From: Odontesthes bonariensis
Taxonomy: Eukaryota > Chordata > Actinopteri > Atheriniformes > Atherinopsidae
Assembly (NCBI RefSeq): GCF_027942865.1
Contig: NC_134508.1
Location: 31,679,466 to 31,743,465 of the forward strand
Direction: 5' to 3'
Length of the DNA stretch: 64,000 bases
Shown: one piece after another, positions 49,956-63,255 of the stretch
Layout: each line of letters begins with the position of its first letter
Position numbering within the stretch: position 1 is the first letter of the stretch
Translations under genes and position numbers: made by a program
Notes under the pieces: generated by a model
The model's input: the letters and a program-made list of their open reading frames with translations, nothing else
Databases searched by the model: none
What the model was told of the DNA's origin: nothing

Positions 49956-52900
49956 TTTTTGGAAGTTTAGAGATTTCTGCAGATATTGGTCCTCAACTCC
50001 TCAGTGATGTAAATATAAATGTACACGTTGCTACCATCTCACCAGCAGGAGAACATCACCAGAACACCAGATTGAAAACTGTGAAATACAGAGAGAGATT
50101 TGCATTCCCTCGACAGACATAATCAGCATTCTGTTAACTCATTTGACAACAGTTTGAATGTTACAGACTTTCATATATATGTAAAAATCCTCTCCACTTT
50201 AAATGATGAGGGCAGTGTCTTACTGTCTGACAAATCATCTACTCTTCAATTGTAAATGATAACACTTACATTTACCCAAGAGCTACACACAGACACATTT
50301 GCATTTAAAATGGAGTTATAGTATACTTACATTCACTGCTTTTGGGAAAATGTGGAGCCAAAAGAGTCACATTTATTGAACAATTTCATTTTCAAATGAA
50401 GATATTAAGTTCAGTCAATTAAATTTTAGTCACACTAAGAATTGTAAAGGTCAAATATGCTTGGAAAGAGTTAGATACCAGCCTTATTCTTGAAAAAAAG
50501 TTTAGGAAATCCTTCAGTAGTCCTAATGAACACTGAAACAAGCTGTATCAATTTGCACTTCTCAAACCCACCATTAAAATATAAATAAATAAATAATTAC
50601 ATTTCCATCACAACATACGGTTTTAAAACCTTTTTACTAAACACACTCCAAAATGTTCTTCACCAATACTTTATGAGGAAATAGCAATTAAACAGGCACT
50701 GTAAATACTCCCAAAGTGTGCTGTGGGATAGTCCCAAAATCAAATTTTTACTAATTATCCATCATCAATGATCAAATAGAAAAACAAATGTGGAAGAAAA
50801 ACATCTGGGGCAACAAAAAGAAAGAATTCTGTACTTTAAAGATTAAAGGCATGTGGCAAACTTAATATAATAAGAAATGGCTACGTGTATGAGTCCACCT
50901 TTTTCCTCATTCAGTGAATGGGGTTCTATATTGTGACTGCTCTTACTCTATGCTCTGTCATATCTTCTGATATTGGAAGAATTCAGCTGTAAATATTCAA
51001 ACCAGAGAGCAGAAGCTAAGAAGAAGAGGAAGCTAAATTATACAAGATCATAAGAGATAAATGGTAAATGGACTGTGCTAATATACTGTTCTGGTTTTGT
51101 TGACTACTCAAAGCACTTAGTAGTATCTAATGGCGATGTATTTACTCTTTATTGCGTTCCACATTATGATGAATTCGCTGCCCGCTGATTGGCCATCTCC
51201 CGGCTCATTGGTTCGCTCCGTAATGGCCTTTGAGTCATGACCCCTTGCTTTTACCATTTTCTCCTCCCTACTGTAGCGTGTGCTATTTTCTCATCTAGAT
51301 TGCTCTAGCTTCTCATTTATTTGGTTCTTCACAGCACATGCAAAAAACCTTTAAGTTATCAGGATTATTAATTTTTTTCCATTACTTTACATAGAAGACC
51401 AGTGCTTGTCTGTCTTTGCCTTTCTAAGACTATCGGCTGTGTCCTGTGGACTCAAATCCTGGGCCACAGCGTTGCTGGCTGATTTTGGTTACAATATGTA
51501 TTAAAGCAACTTGAATTTTAGCAGAGGGGGACTTTACTTTTCCACAGAAAATAGGAGTGGCATTGTAGTGTCCATTGCTGGATATCTCTGTTTTTATTCC
51601 TCAGCAGTTGTATTTCTCACATGTTCGTTGGTTTGCAGTGAAGGCTGTTTGGGTTGACAGCTTATAAAAATGGGCTTTGAGCATCCTTTACTCAAATACA
51701 CCAGTTAAACAGTGTGCAATTCCACCAAATTTTATGTCACAATAAAATAAGCACCATAGCTAAATAAGATTGAATTTTCTTTGTAAATATGCAAAGGTTC
51801 TCTGTAGAACGTTGCCCCCAAGTGGTGACAGTTGTTAACAAACCACAAAGTGCTTGTTTAAGTGAGGCGGTGCCTAAAGCCTGGCTTATACTGGACATAT
51901 TGGTGATTTGATTCGCCAGCTGTGAGGTGAACAAGGCGTCGTTTAACACTTGTAAGTGATTGCGTTGCCTTCTCCATACTTTTTCGGCTTAATGTTGCAT
52001 CTGTCCCAGCTGTTGTAGACCGTGGCCATTAGAAACCCTTATAATCAAGGATACAAATCTGGTGCAAAATGACTCCAAAGCTCACAGAGCACCTGCTGTG
52101 TGTGAGACTTTTAGGAGATGGTGCCCAGCGGTAAAGTGATAAGAGCAACAATAAACCAAGCTTAACAGGCAGTATGGCATTCATAAGATTTTTTTTTTTC
52201 AATCTGTGAGTCATAGAAAGCTACAATAATGGAAATTATATAGTATATCTCTTTAAATGATATTCAATAAAACTGGCTGCCATAAAAAGATGAATTTATC
52301 GAGCATTTATAGGCATTTCTAATTTCTGACATAATAACAGGCGTGGTTATGGTCAACAGTCGAATGTTACGCTGCAATTGATTAATTTAACTGAAGGAAT
52401 GCCTTAATCAAATGCTAAAAGTATGAGTAAACCTGGAGTAAGACAAACACCAAATTTGAAAAAGGAGAGACCCCTGTCACCTGTAAAATGGTGCCTTAAT
52501 GAGAAAGTGTTGCTAACAATCGTATTTCACCATATTCCTGGTACTAAAAATACCTCAACTTTATGAGGTTAGAAGAGAACACGCTGGAGTTTGGCTTGAG
52601 ACAAGAGTTCTTGTCTGGATCCAACTTTTAAAGAAAAGCAGCACTAATGGTGCACGAGGAGTGGCCTGTGGCTGTGTTACATAAATGTTTGAGGTCACAG
52701 TCCATCTTTCAGCTGCTGAATGACTGAAGATCGAGTGTAATGCTTCAGTGATGACTGCGTATGCTCCTAAAATTTACTCTCCTTAAGCAATGTATCCTTT
52801 GACCCATTTCTTCTTGTTCCCACTGAGACACACTGTTATCTTTGTTAATGGTTTTCTGATAACAAATCCCTTGAAACAAAAAAAGTACTCTGTTTATCCT

Positions 52901-53495
52901 ACGTTACCACATTTTGCTGAGCACTCAGTATTTCCTGAGAAAGTTGTACATACAGGAATGTGCAGATTTTACTTCATTTTATCTATTTACTGTTTAAAGT
53001 TTGAGCTTTGGTTAAAGTGAAAACATTTGCCAACACAACTGGATTTTGTGTTGAAGGATTTTTACTTGCAATGTGTTGCAGTCTATTCAACTTTTTTGTT
53101 GTTATTAAAAATCTTTAAATGAATCATCAGGAAATGTAATGTCCTGGTGTCTACTGTTGGCAAGAAATAGATGATGCAGATGATTTCGGGGAAATTTGTT
53201 TGCTAATTTGTTAGTTTCTTCACTGCTCACATTAAGAGGACATCACATCTCAATAAAACATAATGGGACACCTCAATTCTTTGATATTGCCTGGTTAGCC
53301 AATGGACCACCACTACTATAAGTTATTCTTTCAAACCACTGCTTAACAAGAGATGTGAAATAGTAATAGATCAGAATTTATTCTTTTTTTTTTTGGATGT
53401 GTTTGTCTATAAGTGTAATGTGACAGTGTAATTTTATACTGAGGCAATTTGTTAAATGATACAATAAAAAAAGTTGTAGCTGTAATAAAGATAAT

Positions 53496-53512
53496 AATCA
53501 TCATCATCATTG
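53496..53512. repeat. ATC trinucleotide repeat
   Basis: A short run of ATC/TCA units in AT-rich intergenic DNA. Confidence 0.8.
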
Positions 53513-54281
53513 ACTAGTTCTCCATCAGTTACAACAGGATGGTATGACTAATGAACTGAATCATCAATATTCTAATGTTCCAACCAAAACTGACAGAGCT
53601 GAGAAGTGGAAATCGAAAGCAGGCCCCGATTCAGAGGGCGCCACGGTAGGTCACCAGGGTAGAAATAGACTGGACTGAGGCGTTTGTTAAAGTTGTTGTT
53701 TAGTTGTTGGGAGAGCAGTGGCTCACCCTCAGACCTATATCAGGAGAGAGCTGACCCCGCAGTGAAAATGTCATGTTCAGTGAGATGTTTGCACTTATCT
53801 ACACTCACCAATAGATGGAGCCAAAGATGTATAAAAGAAAAGGCGAAGTTGAAAGAATCTGTCTCTGATGGTACGGAAGAACCTTATAAAGGATCGTTCA
53901 TTCTTTATGTTTGTTGGCAATTTTGAACATTAAGATTGTGTGTTTATTCGACTTCTTACGTCTCAATTGGAAACATGTGTCTGTATGATAACAAGTTCTC
54001 TGTTTTTCATCTTTCTGCAACTTGTTTTTGGAATTGCAGCAGTTGTGCTTCAAGCCGTCTAGAACATCACATACTGGCAAGTGATAAAAGAAAATTAAAT
54101 GATTTCCTTTGCCTCAAAGCGTGTTTTTTTCCCCCCATTGGTTTTATTTCCTCTCCCCAAGATAAAGTACTCTCAACACTGTAGCAGTAGATGAAGATGT
54201 AATCTCTTTCCTGATGAATGACCCTTCTACTTTTCTGACAGAGGGCGCTGAGGCAGGCCACTCTGAACACATGAGAAACAT

Positions 54282-54941
54282 TGAAATGATTGGAAAATTT
54301 GTTTCTGTAATTCGTCGAGCTCCCCGTATAGGTTTATGAAAGGGTACCGATGGGGAAAACAATGGAGGCAGTTTAAAAAAATATCTGTTGAGAGGAGACG
54401 TTTAATAACTAATGCAGATAGGAAAAAGATCAAAGGAAAGTCTGAGATTCATATTTCATTGTGTGGCAATTCAAAACAAATGCATTGCAGTCAGATTAAC
54501 ACCATCAATGTGTCAGATACACGGTTTTTATTCTTCTCTGATTTCGGCTTTGACTCAGAACTGAAGACAAAAACTGCTCTTGTGAGGTGCTGCTCTCAGG
54601 TCGACATCAAAGAAAGAAAGCTTCAACTTATAACTGCAATGGATGAATGTTTTAGTTTAAGTTCAAGCCATAAAACTAATTCAATTTTCTTGCTTGTTTC
54701 ATTTCATTACATTTATTTAACAACCAAATTGGATTGTTTACAGTTTAAGCCATTTAAAACTTTTTCCTCACAATATTTTCGAGTAAAATATGGACTTTTT
54801 TACTCCAACACAACAATTTCACAGCCCTGTTCTGTCATATCAAGCTTCAATAACGTCTTCAAAATGTTTTCTGTACGGTGCATTAAGGATATTCTTCCTT
54901 TGTTCTCAGGTGACACAATAATAACATTCAAAATCCTCTGA
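54282..54941 (+). other. Unassigned 219-codon open frame (ATG at 54,336, 201 aa)
   Basis: The frame is open from just after a TGA at 54,279-54,281 to the TGA at 54,939-54,941, with an ATG at 54,336. The predicted product begins MKGYRWGKQWRQFKK and is rich in Ser, Phe, Ile and Lys. I recognise no domain, signal peptide or transposase motif. Such length is unusual for DNA of this AT content but can arise by chance or from an old element. No promoter or splice evidence supports it as a gene. Confidence 0.15.
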
Positions 54942-57239
54942 ATTTCAATTGCAAACTGTTTTCCTAAGATATTCCTAGAAGTTGAATGTCACTGGGATAC
55001 CTTTATCATCCTAAACATTAGTAGTAATATCAGGTACAGTTTTGGCATATGTTGTAAGAACATTCACAACTCATGCAAAGATTCAATAGTATTTCAATCA
55101 TCCTGACACACAATATAAGTCAGCTGCAACAATAAAACTCTGAAGCAAAAGATTTTACTTTCTGATATTGTGAAAGGTCACGATGTATCACAGAAGGAAG
55201 ATTGTTCTGCAGATTTATTCGCTGTACTTTTCACTGATTCATTACTCTACTGATTGTACTATTCTTTTACTTAAAAGCAGTATTTTGAATGCAACACTAA
55301 AAAAATATAATATGTTGTGTACCATTTATTTATGTTCCTGCCTTTTAAAGACTTTCTATGGAAGTTGTTTTTGTTAAAACAAAACTTCAGGACAAGAAAA
55401 TAATCTATATAAGTGAAATCTTCTTTCCTTGATGGCAGATTTTATTACTTTTGTTAAACTTGACCTCTGTAAAGGGTTGTTTTCGCTGTATAACACCGGC
55501 TGTTTTTTTCGGATGTGCACTTTCACTGCTCACACTGAATTGAGCTCATATATTCTGAGTTTATGTGGGCATTATTTCTTTCTCTGTAGATGCAGCCCTC
55601 CGCTGGTTCGACTGAGAGTGTTGGTGAAGTCGGAAACTCCATTATCGGGTGCCCCTGATGAAAACCATTAAAGGCTCTGCAGTCAGGATTGAGGTCGAGG
55701 GAAAGACCTGGCAGTGCAACCGCACACAAAGCCATAAAGCCTGATGTAGCGGCCTCTCATCGAGCATCTGACGCTGAGGAAGAATAACTGTGCCGATGTC
55801 TGCAGACCTGTTGAATTAAAGGGGGCATTAACTGCTGCTTCCTCTGCATTATTGATGGAGAGCTCCATTCCTGAGGCCATAATGCTTGCTATTTTTCCCC
55901 TTGCAATTTTCTAGTAGACGTCTGACTGTCTTCAAACACACTTCTGTGGAGAAAGCAAGCGAGGGTTCAGGCGAAGTGCTCGCCCTTCTCCCTTTAGGTT
56001 GCTGTTATTTTAAACCCAACCACCACAATCAATGTTGAGCTGTGAAGCCTCGTGTTGCCTGTGTGAAACGAGAGTAATCACAGGATGAAAGCATGGGATG
56101 ATGACTGTTATGCAAGGCGCCACCTACACTAACAAGACCAAAAGAGGCGGCAAGGTTCCCTCTGAGAGGTGCCAAATCACATGACGCCTCAGGCACCGTG
56201 AGTGTCGTGTTTCTCTGTGTGGTGTGACCTCAAAGAGACAAAACCAGAGATTTTTATTCAACTTTGATGCCAAATGCTCACTAACTGTCACCTCAGCTGC
56301 CACCTTCAGTACATTTGCAGTTGAGTTCTCCAACAGAAGCCTTCACTGCTGGCTTTATCTGCTCTTGCACAGCTTGAGACACCTTACCACACTGCTGACC
56401 TCATCCTGTCATATGATTTAATGAGCAGAGCGGTGTCACAAACCACAGCGTCAGGGGGATGACAGGATAGGTCTATACAATGCTCGAAAGATTAATGAGG
56501 TCATCTGCTCTCTCATTATGCGTGAGAGACGCTCGGAAAGGAAGAAAGAAACTTGATGACTTTGGGAAGGATATAATATAAACGAATCAAAATAACAGCT
56601 TCTCTATTCTTTATTCAGTTACGAGGCGATGCGAGACCTGGCAGTGGTCTACTTATCTTCTTTGAATTTTATAGCTCAGCCTGCTCAATGATAATGAGCT
56701 GACATTTTTTTGTACATGATCAGCAGGGATTGGTGTGCTCTGCCCTTTGATTCTGCTTGTGTGATTCTCTGTGTGTGTGTTTATGGAACTTTCTATGAGG
56801 TTGATGGCTTTAGCTTTATGATGATAACACTCTCTCCAAAGGCGGTCCCAAATCAATCCAATCCAAATCCAAATGCTTGCCTTCCATCTCTACTGGCTGT
56901 TTCAAAGGTTGGTATTGATTATTCCACACATCCCTGCGTTTCGATGAGCCAGACGAAAGAGACTGCTTGAGAAATGGAAAGATGATGATGCAGATAGAGA
57001 GGGGAAGCCTTTGTAGACTCAAGGAGAGTGGATGAAGAATGTCAGACACTAACAGATGTGTTACAATGGCATTCAAAAGTCAGAGTGCCTCTTTCTGTGA
57101 GCAGTCAAGTGAGAAGAAGATGAACTAATCTTAAGAAGGCATAATGTTAATGATGAAACATTATTTTCAAGATTTTAAAAAGGAGGAGTTATTCTTTCTT
57201 TTGAGCTAGTTTATGGGGGGAAAACATAAAGACTGTAAT

Positions 57240-58080
57240 ATATAAACGTTTGGGCACCTTAAGAAATTTGAGCTGTCTTCACTTGCAAGGCTAAATGTTT
57301 AGTCACAATCATTATTAGGCAAAACAAAGTGATACAAATTTTAAAGCTCAGCACCCACGGGCTTTTCTAAGTTGTTACCAAGCACTCTCAAAGTTAAGAT
57401 AAACATAAAGGAGAGGAGGCATTTTCAGTCAGCCATTTTCTCAGTTTGAAAATAATTAGTAAATTGCAGTTTACAGAAATGGTGGGGGCCAAGTCGAGGT
57501 CTGGAAGACCAAGAGAACATTTAGGGAGAAGTGCTCATTGGATCCTAAACCCCTGTTTGACTGCAAAAAACCTGCAGGAAGTTGCAAGTTAACATCTAAA
57601 CTATCTGGATGTATTTTGGAAACAAGTCCTTGCTGACTGATCAAATGAAAGTTAACTCCAATTAGAAACAAAAGGTGTAGAGATTCATGGAAACAACACA
57701 TCCCCAATTGTTAAGCTTGCTGGTGGATCGATCATGTATTGGGCTTGTGTCGCAGTCAGTAGCAGAGGAAACAATTTATTGGCAGAGGAAAGAATGACCT
57801 AGACAACTAAATAAATATCCGAAATACACCTTAAATTCTCAAATCTGTAGAGGACAACCTAAAGAGCTCCAAGCGGAAAGTTTTCTACATTTGGATTTAA
57901 GAAGAGCAGTGCATGATTGTCCAAGAATCTCACAGAACTAGAAACTATTGGCAAGAAGAATGAAAAATAAAAATTCCCAAACATGAAATCTTAGATGACT
58001 GCAAAGAACTGACAATGTGTGACACTTGTCAAAGGGTACATTACTATCTGAGCATGACCAAACCTTTTACATTGGGTTAA
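57240..58080 (+). mobile_element. Tc1/mariner-type relic
   Basis: Around 57,490-57,600 the DNA reads AKSRSGRPREH then a CLTAKNLQE-like segment, matching the linker between the two DNA-binding domains of Tc1 transposases. Near 57,700-57,740 VKLAGGSIMYWAC resembles the GGGSIMVWGC motif before the second catalytic Asp. Stops and frame shifts are many. GTTTGGGCACC near 57,248 and GACCAAACC near 58,058 could be worn termini, so the ends are approximate. Confidence 0.6.
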
Positions 58081-58104
58081 TTTCCTTTTGTGCCATTTTG
58101 ACAC

Positions 58105-58158
58105 TTTGAGTTGCCTGCATGAAATACGCTATATAAATAAAGATGCCTTGCCTTTAAG
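58105..58158 (+). repeat. Retroelement 3' tail
   Basis: TTGCCTGCATGAAATACG followed by CTATATAAATAAAGATGCC is another copy of the fish LINE/SINE tail seen at 39,695, with a diverged body. It adjoins the Tc1 relic. Confidence 0.6.
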
Positions 58159-59289
58159 AGATCTAAACAAAAAGGTAATCTTCTTTAAAATATTAAACAT
58201 CTTTATGTTGTGTCATCTTTAACTTTGGATCTTTTTACTGGCCACCACTGTAACAGAAATGTTGAGTGGTTGAGTAGTTCATGCTGATGGAGGGGTAATT
58301 CACATTGTGACAATACAAAGATGGTGGCGTGTGTGTGCAGAGGTGTATTTTGCCATATGCTATGAAAGTGGGTCGCAGTGGAAAAGCCCTACAGCATAGG
58401 GCTGTTGGTTCACATAAACATTTATGTGCATCATTTGAAACAAGACCGAGCCTTCAAATGGCTGCAGTTTTGGTTCAAACTGAAGAAGCAGTGATTCATT
58501 AACAGCTTTGGAAGTCCCAAGCACAGGCAGCACTGTCAAATTTAATAAGGTTCTTCATATCTTTTCAGTGGAAAAAGAAATTTAGATGTTTTTTATAGCT
58601 TAAATTGAGGGCACTTGTTGAAAATAGAAAGTAGTTGCATTGTCGCCTTTTAAAATACTGAGGAGGGATTTGCCTTTTTGGATAAAGTGGATGAAATATA
58701 AAGACATACATAAACAATTTTCTGAATATACCCAAATGATCATGACTCCTCCTCACCTGATTCATTTTCCTACAGTGTATAAGTCTATTTTTCTTTGTTG
58801 CACCCACCTAAAATGGCTCAAAGCCCGAAGTCATGTCACATTTTAAATAAAAAGGCTTTTTTGCTTTGTCATTGTCGATCATTAGAGATTAAAAAAAAGA
58901 TTATGAATGATATCGAATCTTCAAATGAACCTAAAAAGAAGACACAAATAATGGCAGAAGTGACCTTTTAGGCTTCACACAGTTCTTACTTTCCTGCTGC
59001 TGTTATTCTATTTCATTTTTCTTAAATGTTGCACAGCACTCACCCAGTGATCATGTCTGAAAGGCGGCTGTGATAATAGTCTGCTGTGCCTCGGATCACA
59101 GCCACGTGGATGACCGCTGGGTGGCGCTAAAACACCAGTGCTGCACACACACTCCCCGTGAAGAATCCGGCTGCTTTCAAGCAGGACACCTCAAATCCAT
59201 TTCTCTAACTGCACGAAGCCGTTGCCAAAGCACCACCGTACCCAGTATGTGGATGGAGGATTGTAAAAAAACACACCCCGCTTGAATCC

Positions 59290-59616
59290 AGAAACTATGT
59301 GCGGCCGTCCGGCGTGGTGTCCAGCTGTCGCGGCGCTCTGGCGGATGGGAAGTTGTCAGTCAGAGTCGGAGGACCAGCAACTTTTATAGACTTTAAAGTC
59401 CACTGCCTGCAAAGTACGCAGCAGCCGCATTTTAGACTTATATGACTTGGAGTGCTGATGTTTTACCGCTGTGTTTAGATTATGTGTTGTCCTGGGCGTC
59501 TTGAAGCTGCAAGAAAATGGCAATTCCCTGAAGAACAGATTTCTTGTGTTTGTGGTTGGCAATGGAGCTTAAATGAAATGGACATTTCCCGGGATTAACT
59601 GACACAACAACGACAG
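59290..59616 (+). other. Probable noncoding first exon, possibly of a tafa3-like gene
   Basis: A GC-rich start (59,290-59,350) passes into a 5'-UTR-like stretch that ends in a strong donor, CGACAG/GTAAGA, at 59,616/59,617. A TTTATAGAC at about 59,383 could be a TATA-like element, in which case transcription would start near 59,410. The exon contains several short open frames, the largest an ATG frame of 38 codons at 59,482-59,598. In human the gene after PPM1J is TAFA3 on the + strand, so that identity is a positional guess. No exon with the Cys-rich TAFA pattern was found up to 64,000. Confidence 0.45.
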
Positions 59617-60001
59617 GTAAGACGGCAATTCAGTTCTGTATTTTGACCTCTTAATAGGCTTTTGACATTCTGCAAAAAGATGGAATATATATTCAGTTTA
59701 CAGTAAGCATTTCTAAACCCTAACAACTCGTGATATAGCCAAGCATCCAAAACGATTTACTTTTGCAGGCTTATCTCTTAAATTATTGATTCAGTCCACT
59801 GTGATAAATAGTCATTAACTCATGACACCAATAAAGCTACTGGAAACTAATGACTTCAGGTGGTGTACAGATGTAGCTGCAAGATGGCAAATGTTCAACT
59901 TCATATTGTGTGGATGCAGAAAAAAAATCGGATTTGTGCAGTAAGAGAAACTCTTCAGATTGGTTAAAATTTGATAAATTGATTAAGTTGGGTGCAATAT
60001 C

Positions 60002-60021
60002 AATCAATCTATCTATCTATC
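60002..60021. repeat. ATCT microsatellite
   Basis: ATCAATCAATCTATCTATCT, two ATCA units followed by ATCT units. It is short and uninterrupted. Confidence 0.8.
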
Positions 60022-62892
60022 TGATTACAAAAAGTTTAAGCGTTTCTTTTTTTTTTTTAACCCCACCCTACAATAAGAGCGCGTGACACTAATTTATCTA
60101 CATGTCTTCATCCTTTGTACCTATGGAGAGGTAGCCCCCGACTAAACATGGCTCCCCAAAGTAAAGCTCTACTGCCTGGTCAAATATAGATCTGAAATCA
60201 CAGCAGGAGCCCAGGCGAAGCACACTTCACCTGGGCTCCAACACAAGAGAAAAACAGCCCCAACAACAAACAGCTGCTTTGGGACTTGGAGTCCCTCATG
60301 AAAACTGGCTCTTGTGTTTGCCGTCAGCTGCTTTGCACACAGACTTTAGATATTTATGATTATGTTTCCACACAATGCTTCATAATGTCTCCCTCTCTAC
60401 TCTCCAATTAGTCTCTTCTTCTCCCCTTTTTTTTTGGTCTCCATCAGTCTATTTCCTTGTTCACTATGTTCTTACATCTGCCCTTCATCCCCTTGACAAG
60501 TGTTGCACGGTCAGCTGTTTTTTTTTTTCTTCCCCTCAATTAGTGCTATCATTGCATTTCATCCTGCTGAATCCGGGGATGGTAATAACCTTACACACTC
60601 CTATTGCGCGGTGATACAATTCTGCTGTGATTAATTGAAGTCCCCTCAGAGAGTCATAGGAGGCGCAGATCTTCCCTTTCACACTCACTGACAGGCAACC
60701 CATTATATTGTTTTATAGATCGCCGTCAGTAGCCCTTGAAGCTGCCTGCGGCCCACTGTTGTTCTGGAGGGTTTTATTGTGGAGGGTTATTGGTTGCTAT
60801 TGCTGACAGGCAGAGCAAAGGCCACCCTGGGATTACTGGAGATGGGATCTCTGTGACAGGTCCACTGTATTTGTCAGTAACACTGGAGACTTAAAAAAGC
60901 TTGTTCTGCAGAGTTTGTTGTTGAAATGTGGGAATTTACTGTGGAGCCACAGAAGTTGTGCTTCCATGACATTGCAATACTGCACTATGACATACACACC
61001 CTCCAGCAAAAGGTGAAACAAAAATGTTTGCTTTTGTGCCGTTTGAATGCTGCTCAGAAGAACAACCAGCATGAACAGGTCAGACAGATTGGCGTGCAGT
61101 GTGGTTTGTTTTTTTAAAAGCAACCATCACGCAGGCGCTCCAACAAACGGCAGCAGCTGAGGAAGGCTGAGGCATGGAAGGAGTCCTTGATATGCATGAG
61201 CCACCAGGTGATATCCAAAAGAGAGCAGAGCAGAACATCATGGATAAGAGGCTTGTTTCTAGTCTTAAGGAGCCACCCCAGGCGGTGTTTGTGTTCTCCA
61301 CCAGCTTGCTGCTCACTCTGTCAGATCAATAGGACATATATAATGCCCGTGTTTGCAGGCATGAAACAAAACCATTCAGCACTTTAGTTTTTGCACCTTA
61401 TAAAAGTGTGCTTTGGTTCTGTGTAATTGTACATTTAAGATTGCTTTTTTATACTTCAGTTTTTCCGAATGTCTCCATTTTAAGATGGCACTTTTTTCAT
61501 TTCCTGTATTGCGGGGATGCCAGGCACGTCTGCTTATGCAGAATTCATATACTTGTGACATTTTCTGTGTCTTGTCACGGAAACCGTAGCACAGCAAAAC
61601 CACGAGTTTACCATAAAATCCTGGCTATTGCATCATTTCAGAAACTCTGTATTCACCACCAGCTCTGCAAATTTAGTTCAGCAGAACAATGAAAAAGTCA
61701 GCCATTTAATTACATGATAACAGCTGATTTCTGCACCTCAAGATTGACTTCTCAGTGGCATTCATAAGCTAATGTGTTTAGGGAGCTGTTTGTTTCACCT
61801 CTAAATGCGCCAGCTTGAGCTACTGGGGTGAATCCATCGGGCCCTTAAGGGGAAATTCAAAGCCCTATCATAGAAAAAAAAAATACAGCGTTGTGGTGCT
61901 TGTGTGCTTCACCGTCATGTACAGAGGAGGTGGAGGACATGAAGAGGGCACATCCCATGTTTTATAGATGCCATTTAAAGGAGCATGCCCAAGAATGGCT
62001 GGCTGAAATGAACTGTAACCACAGACTAAACACCAAGACAATAAACTAACAAATTGGTTTTCTGGGAAGCAGCAGTGTCCCGGCTACTCTCCCGGGCTGA
62101 TCCGTGCCGATGCGGCTAGTTCTTTTTTTTCCTAAGAGATTAGGCTGTGAAGCAAAGCTCCATATCTCATTTATTCATGTTGATTTGTTCTGTGCATGTT
62201 TGGCTGTAGGTGTGTGTGAACAAGAGACAGTGTGTGTGTGTGCATGTGCATACAGCTTGAGTGCGGCAGTGTTTATGTGAATGATGTGTGTGGGCACATC
62301 ATGCATATGTGTTCAGGCTTTTGTATGTCCTACTACATTAAAACTGTCTGTGTAAGTGTGTATTGTGATATCATTATGTCACATTAACGTTTTTGTTTTT
62401 CTCATCTGCTCAGTGGACAAGATTGGAATACTGACATCATGAAAGTTCATCTTACTCTCATGCAATAATTATTGATGCACAGCTAATGTCACCATTTCTG
62501 TAATAATTAATTCAACCTTTTGTTTAAAGTGGCAATCAAAAAAAGTTTGAATTCAAAGAAATGTATACAACTGTACCAACTTGCAAAAAAAGAGCCATTT
62601 TATTGTTGAAAAGTTGACATGACTACCTTTAGTATGCAGTGTCAGCCCAGTCTCATCAGAAACTGTGAAATAGGACGATTAGTCCACGTATCCAATACTT
62701 AGGAGTCATGAAATGACAGCGTTTTGTCAGGTATTTATTTTTTTTTTTGCAGGGGACCACTGTGTTACATGATGGGAAGTCAGACCACTGAGTATTAAAC
62801 TGGGTAGTTTGTGATGATATGTAGTTTTCTATGCCCAACCATATGAATTGTAACCATGTACACTAGTTCTATCACTAACCTGTCAGTAAAGG

Positions 62893-63255
62893 GGTGGCAG
62901 GACACGGATGCAGACTTCAGAGATGAAAAGCAAACTTGGTTTATTTTCAAAACAAGGTTAACAAAAGGCGCGGCTGAGCCGGATGACAAAAATAAACTGT
63001 GGAAAATAAAACATGGCTAAGGCAAAACAAAACAAAGAACATGGCTTGGTAAAACATGAAATTACTTCGCTTGGTTGACTTGACAAGGTGTGAAGGTGCA
63101 AACAGAGTATGAAAGGATTTCTGAATCTGAATGAAACTGAATAGGGAAAACTGGAAACTAAATACTGAACAGGGTGATTGGTAAATGACAAAACAGAGAG
63201 CATGATAAAACACAGAACTAAAAACATGGGGAAAACCCGATGGACGTGACATAAC
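62893..63255. repeat. Probable interspersed repeat
   Basis: Begins near GGTGGCAGGACACGGATGCA and ends near CCGATGGACGTGACA, with an A-rich middle of many ACATGG-like units. Such blocks occur repeatedly in fish genomes. I recognise the style but cannot name the family. No target duplication was identified. Confidence 0.35.

Larger units (their letters stand above)
49151..59289. other. Intergenic region, 10 kb, no recognised coding exon
   Basis: Lies between divergently oriented ppm1j and the 5' exon at 59.3 kb. It contains two Tc1/mariner relics, a retroelement tail, a CCAAT pair at 51.19-51.24 kb, CTCF-like motifs at 53,631, 54,238 and 59,114, and a long open frame at 54,282-54,941. Segments at about 55.59-55.95 and 56.04-56.66 kb look more balanced in composition than their AT-rich surroundings and may be conserved noncoding DNA. 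Confidence 0.55.
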
